This document shows, in pieces, positions 34,485-44,063 of a stretch of 64,000 nucleotides of DNA (position 1 is its first letter; every line of letters begins with the position of its first letter). The notes beneath the pieces were generated by a model. It made no database searches. It was given only the letters and a program-made list of their open reading frames with translations, and had not been told where the DNA came from. Origin of the DNA: Burkholderia cepacia (GTDB taxonomy: Bacteria; Pseudomonadota; Gammaproteobacteria; Burkholderiales; Burkholderiaceae); the NCBI RefSeq assembly GCF_029962485.1, contig NZ_CP073639.1, positions 124,001 through 188,000 of the forward strand. The letters are read 5' to 3'. Made by a program: the position numbers and the translations under genes.

Positions 34485-36275
34485 ATGAGCTATAACGCCC
34501 CCGTCAAGGACATGCTGTTCGTGCTGAAGGAACTCGCAGGCATCGACGCCGTTGCGCAGTTGCCGGGCTTCGAGGATGCCGGTTACGACACGGCGCAGGC
34601 CGTGCTCGACGAGTCCGCGAAGTTCTGCGGCGAGGTGCTGGCGCCGCTGAACGTCGAAGGCGACCGCAACCCGAGCAGCTGGAAGGACGGCGTCGTGACC
34701 GCGACGCCGGGCTTCGCGGAAGCGTTCCGCCAGTTCGTCGAAGGCGGCTGGCAGGGGCTGCAGCATCCGGCCGAATACGACGGCCAGGGGCTGCCGAAGC
34801 TGATCGCGACGCCGTGCATCGAGATGCTGAACGCATCGAACCTGTCGTTCGCGCTGTGTCCGCTGTTGACCGACGGCGCGATCGAGGCGCTGCTGACGGC
34901 CGGCACCGACGAGCAGAAGCAGCGCTACGTACCGAAGCTGATCTCGGGCGAATGGACGGGTACGATGAACCTGACCGAGCCGCAGGCGGGCTCCGACCTC
35001 GCGCTGGTGCGCTCGCGCGCCGAGCCGCAGGGCGACGGCACGTACAAGGTGTTCGGCACGAAGATCTTCATCACGTGGGGCGAGCACGACATGGCGGACA
35101 ACATCGTCCACCTGGTGCTGGCACGCACGCCGAACGCGCCGGAAGGCGTGAAGGGCATCTCGCTGTTCATCGTGCCGAAGTTCATGGTCAACGAAGACGG
35201 TTCGCTGGGCGCGCGCAACGACGTGCACTGCGTGTCGATCGAGCACAAGCTCGGGATCAAGGCGAGCCCGACGGCGGTGCTGCAGTACGGCGACCACGGC
35301 GGCGCGATCGGCTACCTGATCGGCGAGGAGAACCGCGGCCTCGAATACATGTTCATCATGATGAACGCGGCGCGCTTCGGCGTCGGGATGCAGGGGATCG
35401 GGGTGGCCGACCGCGCGTACCAGAAGGCGGCGGAATTCGCGAAGGAACGCGTGCAGAGCCGCCCGGTGGACGGGTCGGCGAAGCAGTCGGTGACGATCAT
35501 CCATCACCCGGACGTGCGCCGGATGCTCGGCACGATGCGCGCGCTGACCGAAGGCGCGCGGGCGCTGGCGTACGTGGCAGCGGCGCACAGCGACATTGCC
35601 CACCGCCATTCGGACGAGGCGACGCGCAGCCGTCATCAGGCAATCTACGAGTATCTGGTGCCGGTGGTGAAGGGCTGGAGCACGGAGATGGTGAACGATG
35701 TGGCGAGCCTGGGCGTGCAGGTGCACGGCGGGATGGGCTTCATCGAGGAGACGGGCGCGGCGCAGTATTACCGCGATGCGCGGATCCTGGCGATCTACGA
35801 AGGCACGACGGCGATCCAGGCGAACGACCTGGTGGGGCGCAAGACGATGCGCGACGGCGGCGCGGTGGCGAAGGCGCTGCTCGCGGAAGTCGGCGACACG
35901 GTGGCGGCGCTGGGCAAGCTGGACGGCGCGGCGGCCGCGTCGATGAAGGTGCAGCTGGAGAAGGGTGCGCAGGCGCTGTCGTCGGTGGTGGATTACGTGG
36001 TGGCGAACGTGAAGCAGGACCCGAATGCGGTGTTCGCGGGCAGCGTGCCGTACCTGAAGCTGGCGGGCGTGGTGCTGTGCGGTTGGCAGATGGCGCGCGC
36101 GCTGGTGGCGGCGCAGGCGAACCGCGCGAGCGACCCGGCGTTCTTCGATGCGAAGATCGCGATCGCGCAATGCTATGCGGAGCACATTCTCGTGCAGGCC
36201 GGTGCGCTCGAAGCGTCGATCGTCGGCGCGCAGGGCAACGAGAGCGTGCTCGCGTTGACGGAAGATCAGTTCTGA
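34485..36275 (+). CDS. Acyl-CoA dehydrogenase, long C-terminal type
   Basis: 596 residues from ATG 34485. The alpha-beta-alpha core runs from about residue 50 (MTNLTEPQAGSDLALVRSRA-like substrate loop) through ITWGEHDMADNIVHLVLAR to the C-terminal helices with HGGMGFIEETGAAQYYRDARI and IYEGTTAIQANDLVGRK, the FAD-contact signature. A further C-terminal extension of about 120 residues marks the AidB/very-long-chain-like branch common in beta-proteobacteria. It introduces the first double bond in beta-oxidation and passes electrons to ETF. The ETF:ubiquinone oxidoreductase gene follows 36 bp later, with a thiolase and a dehydrogenase after it: a degradation run with its own electron outlet. Confidence 0.92.
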   Translation: MSYNAPVKDMLFVLKELAGIDAVAQLPGFEDAGYDTAQAVLDESAKFCGEVLAPLNVEGDRNPSSWKDGVVTATPGFAEAFRQFVEGGWQGLQHPAEYDGQGLPKLIATPCIEMLNASNLSFALCPLLTDGAIEALLTAGTDEQKQRYVPKLISGEWTGTMNLTEPQAGSDLALVRSRAEPQGDGTYKVFGTKIFITWGEHDMADNIVHLVLARTPNAPEGVKGISLFIVPKFMVNEDGSLGARNDVHCVSIEHKLGIKASPTAVLQYGDHGGAIGYLIGEENRGLEYMFIMMNAARFGVGMQGIGVADRAYQKAAEFAKERVQSRPVDGSAKQSVTIIHHPDVRRMLGTMRALTEGARALAYVAAAHSDIAHRHSDEATRSRHQAIYEYLVPVVKGWSTEMVNDVASLGVQVHGGMGFIEETGAAQYYRDARILAIYEGTTAIQANDLVGRKTMRDGGAVAKALLAEVGDTVAALGKLDGAAAASMKVQLEKGAQALSSVVDYVVANVKQDPNAVFAGSVPYLKLAGVVLCGWQMARALVAAQANRASDPAFFDAKIAIAQCYAEHILVQAGALEASIVGAQGNESVLALTEDQF

Positions 36276-36311
36276 CCGGTTGACGGTCGGGACGCAGGAG
36301 GAGACAGGATT

Positions 36312-37985
36312 TTGACCACACAGGACTTGCTCGCGCAATACGGCCCGCGCGAATCGATGGAATACGACGTCGTGATCGTCGGCGGCGGCCCCGCCGGGCT
36401 GTCGGCGGCGATCCGGCTCAAGCAGCTGGCCGCCGAGAAAGGCACCGAGATCGGCGTGTGCGTGCTCGAGAAGGGTTCCGAGATCGGCGCGCACATCCTG
36501 TCGGGCGCGGTGATGGATCCGCGCGCGATCAACGAACTGTTCCCCGACTGGAAGGAACGCGGCGCCCCGCTCGACGTCGAGGTGACGGAAGACCGCTTCC
36601 TGTTCCTGTCCGAGAAGAGCGCGGTCACCACGCCCAACTGGGCACTGCCCGCCAACTTCCAGAACCACGGCAACTACGTGATTTCGCTGGGCAACGTCAC
36701 GCGCTGGCTGGGCCAGCAGGCCGAAGCGTTGGGCGTCGAGATCTTCCCGGGCTTCCCGGCCGCCGAGATCCTCTATAACGACGACGGCTCGGTCAAAGGC
36801 GTCGCGACCGGCAACATGGGCGTGGGCAAGGACGGCGAGCCGACCGAGAACTTCCAGCTCGGCATGGAACTGCACGCGAAGTACACGCTGTTCGCCGAAG
36901 GCTGCCGCGGCCATCTCGGCCGCCAGCTGATCTCGAAGTTCAAGCTCGACGCGAACGCCGAGCCGCAGGCGTACGGGATCGGCATCAAGGAACTGTGGGA
37001 AATCGATCCCGCGAAGCACAAGCCGGGCCTCGTGATCCACACGGCCGGCTGGCCGTTGAAGTCGGATACCTACGGCGGCTCGTTCCTGTATCACATGGAC
37101 AACAACCAGGTCGTGGTCGGTTTCGTGGTCGGCCTCGGCTACACGAACCCGTATCTGTCGCCGTTCGAGGAATTCCAGCGCTACAAGACGCACCCGTCGA
37201 TCCGCGCGTTCCTCGAAGGCGGCAAGCGCGTGTCGTACGGCGCGCGTGCGATCACGGCGGGCGGGCTGCTGTCGTTGCCGAAGACGGTGTTCCCGGGCGG
37301 TGCGCTGATCGGCGACGACGCGGGCTTCCTGAACGCGTCGCGAATCAAGGGCAGCCACGCGGCGATCAAGACCGGCATGCTGGCGGCCGACGCGGCATTC
37401 GACGCGGTGCAGGCCGGCCGTCAGTCGGACGAGCTCAACGCGTATCCGGATGCCTTCAAGCAATCGTGGCTGTACACGGAACTGTACCGCGCGCGCAACT
37501 TCAAGCAATGGATGGCGAAGGGCCTGTACCTGGGCACGCTGATGGTCGGGCTCGAGCAGAAGGTGATGGGCGGCAACGTGCCGTGGACGCTGCATCACAA
37601 GCACGCGGACCACGAGATGCTGAAGCCGGCGTCGCAATGCCAGCCGATCGAGTATCCGAAGCCGGACGGCAAGCTGACGTTCGACCGGCTGTCGTCGGTA
37701 TTCATCTCGAACACGAACCATGAAGAAAACCAGCCGGCGCACCTGACGCTGAAGGATGCGAGCGTGCCGGTGAACGTGAACCTGCGCACGTATGCGGGGC
37801 CGGAGGGGCGCTTCTGCCCGGCGGCGGTATATGAATTCGTGAAGAACGACGACGGCAGCGACCGGCTGGTGATCAACGCGCAGAACTGCGTGCACTGCAA
37901 GACCTGCGACATCAAGGACCCGACGCAGAACATCGTGTGGGTCACGCCGGAAGGCGGCGGCGGGCCGAATTACCCGAACATGTAA
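36312..37985 (+). CDS. Electron-transfer flavoprotein:ubiquinone oxidoreductase
   Basis: 557 residues, started at TTG 36312, which has AGGAGGAGACAGG just upstream; no ATG gives a better fit. FAD-binding [10 protein letters not shown] is near residues 24-33. The C-terminal ferredoxin-like part carries the four [4Fe-4S] cysteines C502, C526, C529 and C532 (CVHCKTC), and the membrane-binding loop [14 protein letters not shown] supports the usual placement on the inner membrane. It takes electrons from ETF, loaded by acyl-CoA dehydrogenases, and reduces ubiquinone. Sits between the acyl-CoA dehydrogenase and the thiolase. Confidence 0.95.
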   Translation: MTTQDLLAQYGPRESMEYDVVIVGGGPAGLSAAIRLKQLAAEKGTEIGVCVLEKGSEIGAHILSGAVMDPRAINELFPDWKERGAPLDVEVTEDRFLFLSEKSAVTTPNWALPANFQNHGNYVISLGNVTRWLGQQAEALGVEIFPGFPAAEILYNDDGSVKGVATGNMGVGKDGEPTENFQLGMELHAKYTLFAEGCRGHLGRQLISKFKLDANAEPQAYGIGIKELWEIDPAKHKPGLVIHTAGWPLKSDTYGGSFLYHMDNNQVVVGFVVGLGYTNPYLSPFEEFQRYKTHPSIRAFLEGGKRVSYGARAITAGGLLSLPKTVFPGGALIGDDAGFLNASRIKGSHAAIKTGMLAADAAFDAVQAGRQSDELNAYPDAFKQSWLYTELYRARNFKQWMAKGLYLGTLMVGLEQKVMGGNVPWTLHHKHADHEMLKPASQCQPIEYPKPDGKLTFDRLSSVFISNTNHEENQPAHLTLKDASVPVNVNLRTYAGPEGRFCPAAVYEFVKNDDGSDRLVINAQNCVHCKTCDIKDPTQNIVWVTPEGGGGPNYPNM

Positions 37986-38033
37986 CGCAACGCATCCCCG
38001 CGCCTGCGGGCGCGAACGAACCGGAGTGAGACG

Positions 38034-39227
38034 ATGAGCAATGCAGCGAAAGAAGTCGTGGTGGTGAGCGGTGTCCGTACCGCGATCGGTGATTTCGGCG
38101 GCAGCCTGAAGGATTTCTCGCCGACCGATCTCGGCGCGAAGGTGGTCGCCGAAGTGCTGTCGCGCGCGAACGTGTCGGGCGATGCGGTTGGCCACGTCGT
38201 GTTCGGCCACGTCGTGAACACCGAGCCGAAGGACATGTATCTCGCGCGCGTCGCGGCGATCAATGGCGGTGTCGCGCAGCACGCGCCGGCGCTGACCGTG
38301 AACCGTCTGTGCGGCTCGGGCCTGCAGGCGATCGTGTCGGCCGCACAGACGATCATGCTAGGCGACGCCGACGTCGCGATCGGCGGCGGCTCGGAGAGCA
38401 TGAGCCGCGCACCGTACACCGTGCCGGCCGCGCGCTTCGGCCAGCGCATGGGCGACGGCAAGCTCGTCGACATGATGCTCGGCGCGCTGCACGACCCGTT
38501 CCAGACGATCCACATGGGCGTGACGGCCGAGAACGTCGCACGCAAGTACGACATCTCGCGCGACGCGCAGGATGCGCTGGCGCTCGAATCGCATCGTCGC
38601 GCGGCGCGCGCGATCGCGGAAGGGCGCTTCAAGGATCAGATCCTGCCGATCGCGATCCGCACGAAGAAGGGCGAGGTTGCGTTCGACACCGACGAGCACG
38701 TGCGTCACGATGCGAGCGTCGACGATTTCTCGAAGCTGAAGCCGGTGTTCGCGAAGGAAAACGGCACCGTGACGGCCGGCAATGCATCGGGCATCAACGA
38801 TGCGGCGGCAGCCGTGCTGATGATGAGCGCGGACGCTGCGCGCGCACAGGGCGTGAAGCCGCTCGCACGCCTCGTCGCGTATGCGCACGCGGGTGTCGAC
38901 CCGGCGTACATGGGCATCGGCCCGGTGCCGGCCACGCAGAAGGCGCTCGAACGCGCGGGCCTGAAGATCAGCGATCTCGACGTGATCGAGGCGAACGAGG
39001 CGTTCGCCGCGCAGGCGTGCGCCGTGACGCAGGAGCTCGGCCTCGATCCCGCGAAGGTCAACCCGAACGGCTCGGGCATCTCGCTCGGTCACCCGATCGG
39101 TGCGACCGGCGCGCTGATCACGGTGAAGGCGCTGTACGAGCTGAAGCGCATCGGCGGGCGTTACGCGCTCGTGACGATGTGTATCGGCGGCGGCCAGGGG
39201 ATTGCTGCGATCTTCGAGAACATCTGA
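38034..39227 (+). CDS. bktB: Beta-ketothiolase / acetyl-CoA acetyltransferase
   Basis: 397 residues. Nucleophile C93 ([11 protein letters not shown]), H353 (GHPIGATGA) and second cysteine C383 (CIGGGQG) make the complete thiolase triad. The sequence follows BktB of Cupriavidus closely in pattern, including [13 protein letters not shown] and [21 protein letters not shown] (landmarks), an enzyme that accepts longer beta-ketoacyl-CoA. In this cluster it would cleave beta-ketoacyl-CoA; in the other direction it can feed polyhydroxyalkanoate synthesis. It starts 48 bp after the ETF oxidoreductase with GGAGTGAG as its binding site. Confidence 0.93.
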   Translation: MSNAAKEVVVVSGVRTAIGDFGGSLKDFSPTDLGAKVVAEVLSRANVSGDAVGHVVFGHVVNTEPKDMYLARVAAINGGVAQHAPALTVNRLCGSGLQAIVSAAQTIMLGDADVAIGGGSESMSRAPYTVPAARFGQRMGDGKLVDMMLGALHDPFQTIHMGVTAENVARKYDISRDAQDALALESHRRAARAIAEGRFKDQILPIAIRTKKGEVAFDTDEHVRHDASVDDFSKLKPVFAKENGTVTAGNASGINDAAAAVLMMSADAARAQGVKPLARLVAYAHAGVDPAYMGIGPVPATQKALERAGLKISDLDVIEANEAFAAQACAVTQELGLDPAKVNPNGSGISLGHPIGATGALITVKALYELKRIGGRYALVTMCIGGGQGIAAIFENI

Positions 39228-39265
39228 TAATCGACCGCTCAGCACCCGAACACACAGGAAATTTC

Positions 39266-40120
39266 ATGGCCATCGAAATCGTCGGCGTCGTGGGCGCCGG
39301 AACCATGGGTAACGGCATTGCGCAAACCGCAGCCGTTGCCGGACTCAACGTCGTGATGATCGACGTCAGCGACGCCGCGCTCGAGAAAGGCGTCGCGACG
39401 CTGAAGGGCAGCCTCGAGCGGCTCGTGTCGAAGGACAAGCTCGACGCGGCTGCACGCGATGCGGCGCTGGCTCGCATCACGACGTCGACCGACTACGCGA
39501 AACTCGCATCGGTCGACATCGTGATCGAGGCCGCGACCGAGAACGTCGAGCTGAAGGGCCGCATCCTGAAACAGATCGAGGCCGTCGCGCGTCCGGACGC
39601 AATCATCGCGACCAACACGTCGTCGATCTCGATCACCGCGCTTGCGGCACTCCTTGCCGATCCGTCGCGTTTCCTCGGCATGCACTTCTTCAACCCGGTG
39701 CCGCTGATGCCGCTCGTCGAGATCATCCGCGGGCTGCAGACAAGCGATGCGACCGCGTCGGCCGTGCGCGCGCTGACCGAGCGTTTCGACAAGTCGCCGA
39801 TCGGCGTGCGCAATTCGCCGGGCTTCGTCGTGAACCGGATCCTCGTGCCGATGATCAACGAAGCGTTCTTCGTGCTGGCTGAAGGTATCGCGTCGGCCGA
39901 GGAGATCGACGCGGGGATGAAGCTCGGCGCGAACCACCCGATCGGGCCGCTCGCGCTGGCAGACCTCGTGGGCCTCGACGTGTGCCTCGCGGTGATGGAC
40001 GTGTTCCTGAAGGACTTCGGCGATCCTAAATATCGTGCCTGCCCGCTGCTGCGCGAGATGGTGACGGCCGGGCGGCTCGGGCGCAAGACCGGGCGCGGGG
40101 TGTACGACTACAGCAAGTAA
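39266..40120 (+). CDS. 3-hydroxybutyryl-CoA / short-chain 3-hydroxyacyl-CoA dehydrogenase
   Basis: 284 residues, ATG 39266. NAD-binding [11 protein letters not shown] opens the Rossmann domain; [12 protein letters not shown] and [18 protein letters not shown] carry the catalytic Ser, His and Asn region with Glu partner; [18 protein letters not shown] and [12 protein letters not shown] form the C-terminal helical domain. Full length, unlike the truncated relative at 2362-2880. It oxidises 3-hydroxyacyl-CoA before the thiolase step, and follows the thiolase gene by 38 bp. A strong terminator hairpin comes 22 bp after its stop. Confidence 0.93.
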   Translation: MAIEIVGVVGAGTMGNGIAQTAAVAGLNVVMIDVSDAALEKGVATLKGSLERLVSKDKLDAAARDAALARITTSTDYAKLASVDIVIEAATENVELKGRILKQIEAVARPDAIIATNTSSISITALAALLADPSRFLGMHFFNPVPLMPLVEIIRGLQTSDATASAVRALTERFDKSPIGVRNSPGFVVNRILVPMINEAFFVLAEGIASAEEIDAGMKLGANHPIGPLALADLVGLDVCLAVMDVFLKDFGDPKYRACPLLREMVTAGRLGRKTGRGVYDYSK

Positions 40121-40141
40121 GCGGCGAATCATGCCACTTCG

Positions 40142-40165
40142 CGCGGCCGCCTTCGGGCGGCCGCG
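40142..40165. terminator. Bidirectional terminator between convergent genes
   Basis: CGCGGCCGCC (40142-40151) and GGCGGCCGCG (40156-40165) form a perfect 10-bp stem closed by a TTCG tetraloop, midway between the convergent 3-hydroxyacyl-CoA dehydrogenase and TetR genes. Confidence 0.75.
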
Positions 40166-40182
40166 TGCATTGATCGGTGCGG

Positions 40183-40848
40183 TTACGCGTCGAGCACTGC
40201 CAGATCCCGCGGCAGCGTGTGCTTGAACATCGCGAGGATCTGCCGCGCAGCCTTCGGCGGCAGCATGATGGCGTGACGCACGGCCGCCGCGATCTGGATC
40301 ATCATCAGCTCGGCGAACGCGCTCCGTTGCGCGCGTGTCGTGTCGGGCGCCACTTCTCCCAACGCATCCGCGAACAGGCCGGCTAGGAACTCGCCGTCTG
40401 CCTGGTCGAGTGCCTGCAGCGCGCGGTCGGCTTGCGTCGCACGCCAGATGTCGCGCATCAGCGGCTCGTCGACGAACAGCCGGTAGTAGCTGTCCGTGAT
40501 GCGGGCGAGCGTGCCGTGCAGGTCGTCGAGCGTCTTCATCGTCGCGAGGTCGCGCCGCACGCATTCGTGCCCGGCCTCGTTGTAGCGCTCCGCGAGCGTA
40601 CCGATCACGGCCGCCTTGTCCGGAAAGTACTGATACAGCGAACCGAACGAGATGCCCGTGCGTTCCACGATGTCGCTCATCCGGAATGCGTCGCAGCCCT
40701 TCTCGATCATCACTTCCGACGCGCACGCAAGGATGCGCTCGAACCGCTCGCGGCTGCGCTGCTGTGTCGGGACGAGCCGCGCGCGCGCCGGCGCGTCCGC
40801 GCCCGTCGCTGCAGGCTCGCTGTTCTGCCCCGATTTTTGTCGGCCCAT
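40183..40848 (-). CDS. TetR-family repressor
   Basis: 221 residues. The TetR helix-turn-helix is at residues 30-80 (RERFERILACASEVM, DAFRMSDIVERTGISFGSLYQYFPDKAAV as landmarks). The C-terminal ligand domain resembles the QacR/AcrR-like all-helical fold and has no assignable ligand. It is divergent from the NmrA/DUF1772 pair with 94 bp between the starts; that gap contains a sigma70-type promoter and a repeated GAGA-GTCT-CGT pattern, so it probably represses those genes and itself. Confidence 0.9.
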   Translation of the reverse strand: MGRQKSGQNSEPAATGADAPARARLVPTQQRSRERFERILACASEVMIEKGCDAFRMSDIVERTGISFGSLYQYFPDKAAVIGTLAERYNEAGHECVRRDLATMKTLDDLHGTLARITDSYYRLFVDEPLMRDIWRATQADRALQALDQADGEFLAGLFADALGEVAPDTTRAQRSAFAELMMIQIAAAVRHAIMLPPKAARQILAMFKHTLPRDLAVLDA

Positions 40849-40865
40849 GCCGCCTCCGGAAAAAC

Positions 40866-40894
40866 TTGACGTTGCTAATGCGAGAGTCTATCGT
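40866..40894 (+). promoter_or_regulatory. Sigma70-type promoter of the NmrA/DUF1772 operon
   Basis: TTGACG (40866-40871), a 17-bp spacer and TATCGT (40889-40894). Downstream lies an imperfect direct repeat: GAGAGTCTATCGTGTTTTT at 40882-40900 and GAGAAAGTCTCGTATTTT at about 40907-40924, spanning the -10 region and the start. Plausible operator for the divergent TetR. Confidence 0.6.
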
Positions 40895-40942
40895 GTTTTT
40901 GAAATGAGAGAAAGTCTCGTATTTTCATCAAAGGAGACGCAC

Positions 40943-41767
40943 ATGTCGGCACTTCCCATTCTCATCGTCGGCGGCTCGGGCAAGACGGGCGCCCGCGTCG
41001 ATGCCCGGCTGCGCGCGCGCGGCTTCGCGACGCGGCCTGTGTCGCGTACGTCGGCCATCCGCTTCGACTGGACGGCGCCCGCGACCTGGCCGGCCGCGCT
41101 CGATGGCGTGTCGGCTGCGTATGTGACGTACCAGCCTGACTTGTCCGTTGAAGGCGCGGTGGAAGCGATCGCCGCGTTTGCGCGGCTCGCGCGGGAAAGC
41201 GGCGTCGAGCGCGTCGTGTTGTTGTCCGGGCGCGGCGAGCCCGGTGCGCAGGCGGCCGAGGCGGCACTGCAGGCGTCGGGCATCGGCTGGGGTGTCGTGC
41301 GTGCAAGCTGGTTCAACCAGAACTTCTCGGAGGGCTACCTGATCGACGGTGTGCTGGCCGGGGAGGTTGCGCTGCCGGCGGGCGCCGTGCGCGAGCCGTT
41401 CGTCGATGCGGACGACATCGCCGATGTGGCCGTGGCGGCGCTTACCGATGCGCGGTTCGCGGATCGCGTGATCGAAGTCACGGGCCCGCGCGCGCTGACG
41501 TTTGCCGAAGCCGTCGGCGAAATCGCGCGTGCCGCCGGGCGGCCGATCGCCTATCGCGAGATTCCGCCCGATGCGTTCGTCGCGGGGCTGCGTGAGGTTG
41601 GCGTACCGGAGCCGGTCGTCGAACTGCTCGACGAACTGTTCCGCGTGGTGCTCGACGGGCGCAACAGCGCGGTGGCGCACGGCGTCGAAGAGACGCTCGG
41701 GCGGCCGGCGCGCGATTTCGCCGACTATGCGCGTGCGACGGCCGCAACCGGCGTGTGGAGCGCATGA
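40943..41767 (+). CDS. NmrA-like NAD(P)-binding oxidoreductase
   Basis: 274 residues, ATG 40943 with AAAGGAG upstream. Nucleotide-binding VGGSGKTGARV is at residues 8-18 of an atypical short-chain dehydrogenase (NmrA/ergot-alkaloid AgnL4 type); VVLLSGRGE and VRASWFNQNFSEGYL are the conserved strand and Asn/Phe substrate motifs, and FVDADDIADVAVAAL follows. Family members sense or use NAD(P)H, often against quinones or reactive carbonyls. Its stop overlaps the DUF1772 start (ATGA), so both act together under the TetR repressor. The substrate is unknown. Confidence 0.85.
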   Translation: MSALPILIVGGSGKTGARVDARLRARGFATRPVSRTSAIRFDWTAPATWPAALDGVSAAYVTYQPDLSVEGAVEAIAAFARLARESGVERVVLLSGRGEPGAQAAEAALQASGIGWGVVRASWFNQNFSEGYLIDGVLAGEVALPAGAVREPFVDADDIADVAVAALTDARFADRVIEVTGPRALTFAEAVGEIARAAGRPIAYREIPPDAFVAGLREVGVPEPVVELLDELFRVVLDGRNSAVAHGVEETLGRPARDFADYARATAATGVWSA

Positions 41768-42255
41768 CCATGATCGCGTTCGTGACTTCCGCGCTGCTGT
41801 GGGGTTCGGCCATCGGCTGCGGGTTGATGGCCGGCGTGTACTTCGCGTTCTCGACGTTCGTGATGACGTCGCTCGGACGGATCGCGCCGCAGGCCGGCGC
41901 GGCCGCGATGAATGCGATCAACGTCGACATCGTGCGTTCGCCGTTCATGCCGCTGTTTCTCGGCACGACGCTGATGGCGCTCGCGCTCGTCGTGGTCGCG
42001 CTGTTCGATCGCGACCGGCCGGGCGCGATGGCCGCCGCCGCGGGTGGCGTGCTCTATGTGTTCGGCATGTTCGCGGTGACGATGGCCGTCAACGTGCCGC
42101 TCAACGACGCGCTTGCCGCGGCCGATCCGGCAACCGCGCAAGGCGTGGCGCAGTGGACGCGCTACGTGCACGACTGGACGATGTGGAATCACGTGCGCAC
42201 GGTTGCGTCGGCGGCTGCGTGTGTGTGCTTCATCGTGGGGATTGCGGCGCGGTAG
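41764..42255 (+). CDS. DUF1772 (anthrone-oxygenase-like) membrane protein
   Basis: 163 residues, ATG 41764 overlapping the NmrA stop. Four membrane helices: ALLWGSAIGCGLMAGVYFAF, a PFMPLFLGTTLMALALVVVA segment, GGVLYVFGMFAVTMAVNVPL and VASAAACVCFIVGIA. Conserved N.PLND and W..YV.DWT.WNH motifs match the anthrone oxygenase / DUF1772 family, whose characterised members oxidise anthrones to anthraquinones. A two-gene unit with an NmrA oxidoreductase under TetR control fits a response to an aromatic or quinone compound (inference). Confidence 0.85.
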   Translation: MTMIAFVTSALLWGSAIGCGLMAGVYFAFSTFVMTSLGRIAPQAGAAAMNAINVDIVRSPFMPLFLGTTLMALALVVVALFDRDRPGAMAAAAGGVLYVFGMFAVTMAVNVPLNDALAAADPATAQGVAQWTRYVHDWTMWNHVRTVASAAACVCFIVGIAAR

Positions 42256-42263
42256 CGCTGCCG

Positions 42264-43064
42264 CTACGCATAAAACGCCGACGGCGACACGCCGAAGTGC
42301 CGCTTGAACATCGCGGAGAATGCGCTCTGGCTGCTGTAGCCGTGATCCATCGCGACGGTGACCACCTTCTCGCCGTGCGCAAGACGCTTGAGCGCGAGCA
42401 GCAGCCGCGCCTGCTCGCGCCAGCGGCGGAAGCTGAGCCCCGTCTCGCGCCGGAACGCGCGATGCAGCGTGCGAACCGACAGGCCGAGCAGGTCGGCCCA
42501 TTCGGCGATCGTGCGCAGGTCGTCGGGCGCGGCGACGAGCGTGTCGCAGATCGTCCGCAGGCGTGCATCGTGCGGCCACGGCAGGTACAGCGGCAGTAGC
42601 GGCGCGACCGTTACCTCGGCGAGCAGCAGGTGCATCAGGTGATCGTGGCGCGAGCCTGGCGCGTAGTCGAGCGGCACGTCGACCGCGGCGAGGATCAGCT
42701 CGCGCAACAGCGGATGCACTTCCACGACGCAACTGCGCGCGGGCAGGTGCTCGACCGCGCCCGGTTCGACGAACACCGTGCGCATCTGCACGTCGCCGCT
42801 CATCTGCACCGTATGGTCGAGGCCGGCTTCGAGCCATACGCCGCGCGTCGGCGGCACGACCCACGACGCGCCTTCCGACTGCACGTGCATCACGCCCTCG
42901 ATCGCATAGAGGAGCTGCGCGCGGCGATGGCTGTGCGTCGGGATCGATGTGCCGTGCGCGTACGCCGCCGCCATGGCCGACACGGGCATCGGTGTCGATT
43001 CGTAGCGCAGGTGCGCAAGCGGCTGGGTGGACTCGAATGTCCGATTGGCGATAAGTCCTGACAT
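42264..43064 (-). CDS. AraC-family transcriptional regulator with cupin domain
   Basis: 266 residues. N-terminal half is a cupin (HGTSIPTHSHRRAQLLYAIEG-like His pattern, WVVPPTRGVWLEAG), likely to bind a small effector. C-terminal AraC DNA-binding domain has LRTIAEWADLLGLSVRTLHR and VVTVAMDHGYSSQSAFSAMF, ending KRHFGVSPSAFY. It is divergent from the EamA exporter gene by 90 bp, so regulation of that exporter is a reasonable inference, as in many cupin-AraC/DMT pairs. Confidence 0.88.
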   Translation of the reverse strand: MSGLIANRTFESTQPLAHLRYESTPMPVSAMAAAYAHGTSIPTHSHRRAQLLYAIEGVMHVQSEGASWVVPPTRGVWLEAGLDHTVQMSGDVQMRTVFVEPGAVEHLPARSCVVEVHPLLRELILAAVDVPLDYAPGSRHDHLMHLLLAEVTVAPLLPLYLPWPHDARLRTICDTLVAAPDDLRTIAEWADLLGLSVRTLHRAFRRETGLSFRRWREQARLLLALKRLAHGEKVVTVAMDHGYSSQSAFSAMFKRHFGVSPSAFYA

Positions 43065-43154
43065 TTTGGCGTGAGACAGGCAGTGGGCGGGCGGGCACGA
43101 TGGCGTTCCGATTCACGCCAGATTCCCTGTCAGGATAGTAATCCGTCAAACGCG

Positions 43155-44063
43155 ATGAACAAGTCTCCTTTTCTGTTTCCTTTCTGCGCGATCGCGCTGT
43201 GGGCCGGCAACGTCGTGGTGTCGAAGCTGTCGGCGTCGACGATCGACCCGTCTGCCATTACGTTCTACCGGCTGCTGCTGGCGGTCGCGCTGATGAGCGT
43301 CTTCACGCTGGCCCCCGCGTGGCGCAATCGCGCGGTACTCGTCGCGCACCTGCCGAAGCTCGCGGTGCTGGGCTTTCTCGCGATGGCGCTGTTCCAGAGT
43401 CTGTCCTACGAGGCCGCGAGGACGACCAGCGCGACCAACATGGCGATCATCACCGCGCTCGTGCCGCTGATGACGATGGTGCTCAGTTCGCTGCTGCTCG
43501 GCGACCCGCCGGGCGCGGGCATGATCGGCGGCGGGGTGCTGTCGCTCGCGGGTGTCGTCTACCTGATTGCCGAAGGGCACCCGACGGCGATCGCCGCGCG
43601 TGGCGTGCACGTGGGCGACCTGCTGATGCTGGCCGCGTCGGCCGCGTACGCGCTGTACGGCGTGCTGCTCAAGCGCTGGCGCATCGGCGCGCTGCCGGCA
43701 TGGCAGTCGACCTACGTGCAGGCGCTGGCCGCGCTCGTGTTCATGCTGCCGATGCTGCTGCGGTTGCCCGCGCAAGCCGCATGGCCGACGCGCGCGAGTG
43801 TGCCGCTGATCCTGTACGCCGGCGTGCTGGCGTCGGTGGTGCTGCCGTATCTGTGGATGCAGGGCGTGCGGCTGCTCGGCCCGAGCCGCTGCGCGATGTT
43901 CATGAACCTGCTGCCGCTGATGACGGCCGGCGGCGCGATCGTGTTGCTCGGCGAATCGCTGCGGCTGTATCACCTGATCGGCGGCGGTGTCGCGCTCGTC
44001 GGCGTGGCGATCGCGCAGCGATTCCCGTTCCAGGCAAGTGCGTCGCAAGGTGTCCGCCAATGA
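43155..44063 (+). CDS. EamA/DMT-family transporter
   Basis: 302 residues, ATG 43155. Ten predicted membrane helices arranged as two EamA repeats (first: FPFCAIALWAGNVVVSKL to VVYLIAEG; second: LLMLAASAAYALYGVLLKRW to VALVGVAIAQR). Members export amino acids, metabolites or drugs. The start is within a divergent arrangement with the cupin-AraC regulator. The stop overlaps the ATG of the next gene (ATGA at 44060), coupling it to an AAA+ protein. Substrate unknown. Confidence 0.9.
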   Translation: MNKSPFLFPFCAIALWAGNVVVSKLSASTIDPSAITFYRLLLAVALMSVFTLAPAWRNRAVLVAHLPKLAVLGFLAMALFQSLSYEAARTTSATNMAIITALVPLMTMVLSSLLLGDPPGAGMIGGGVLSLAGVVYLIAEGHPTAIAARGVHVGDLLMLAASAAYALYGVLLKRWRIGALPAWQSTYVQALAALVFMLPMLLRLPAQAAWPTRASVPLILYAGVLASVVLPYLWMQGVRLLGPSRCAMFMNLLPLMTAGGAIVLLGESLRLYHLIGGGVALVGVAIAQRFPFQASASQGVRQ

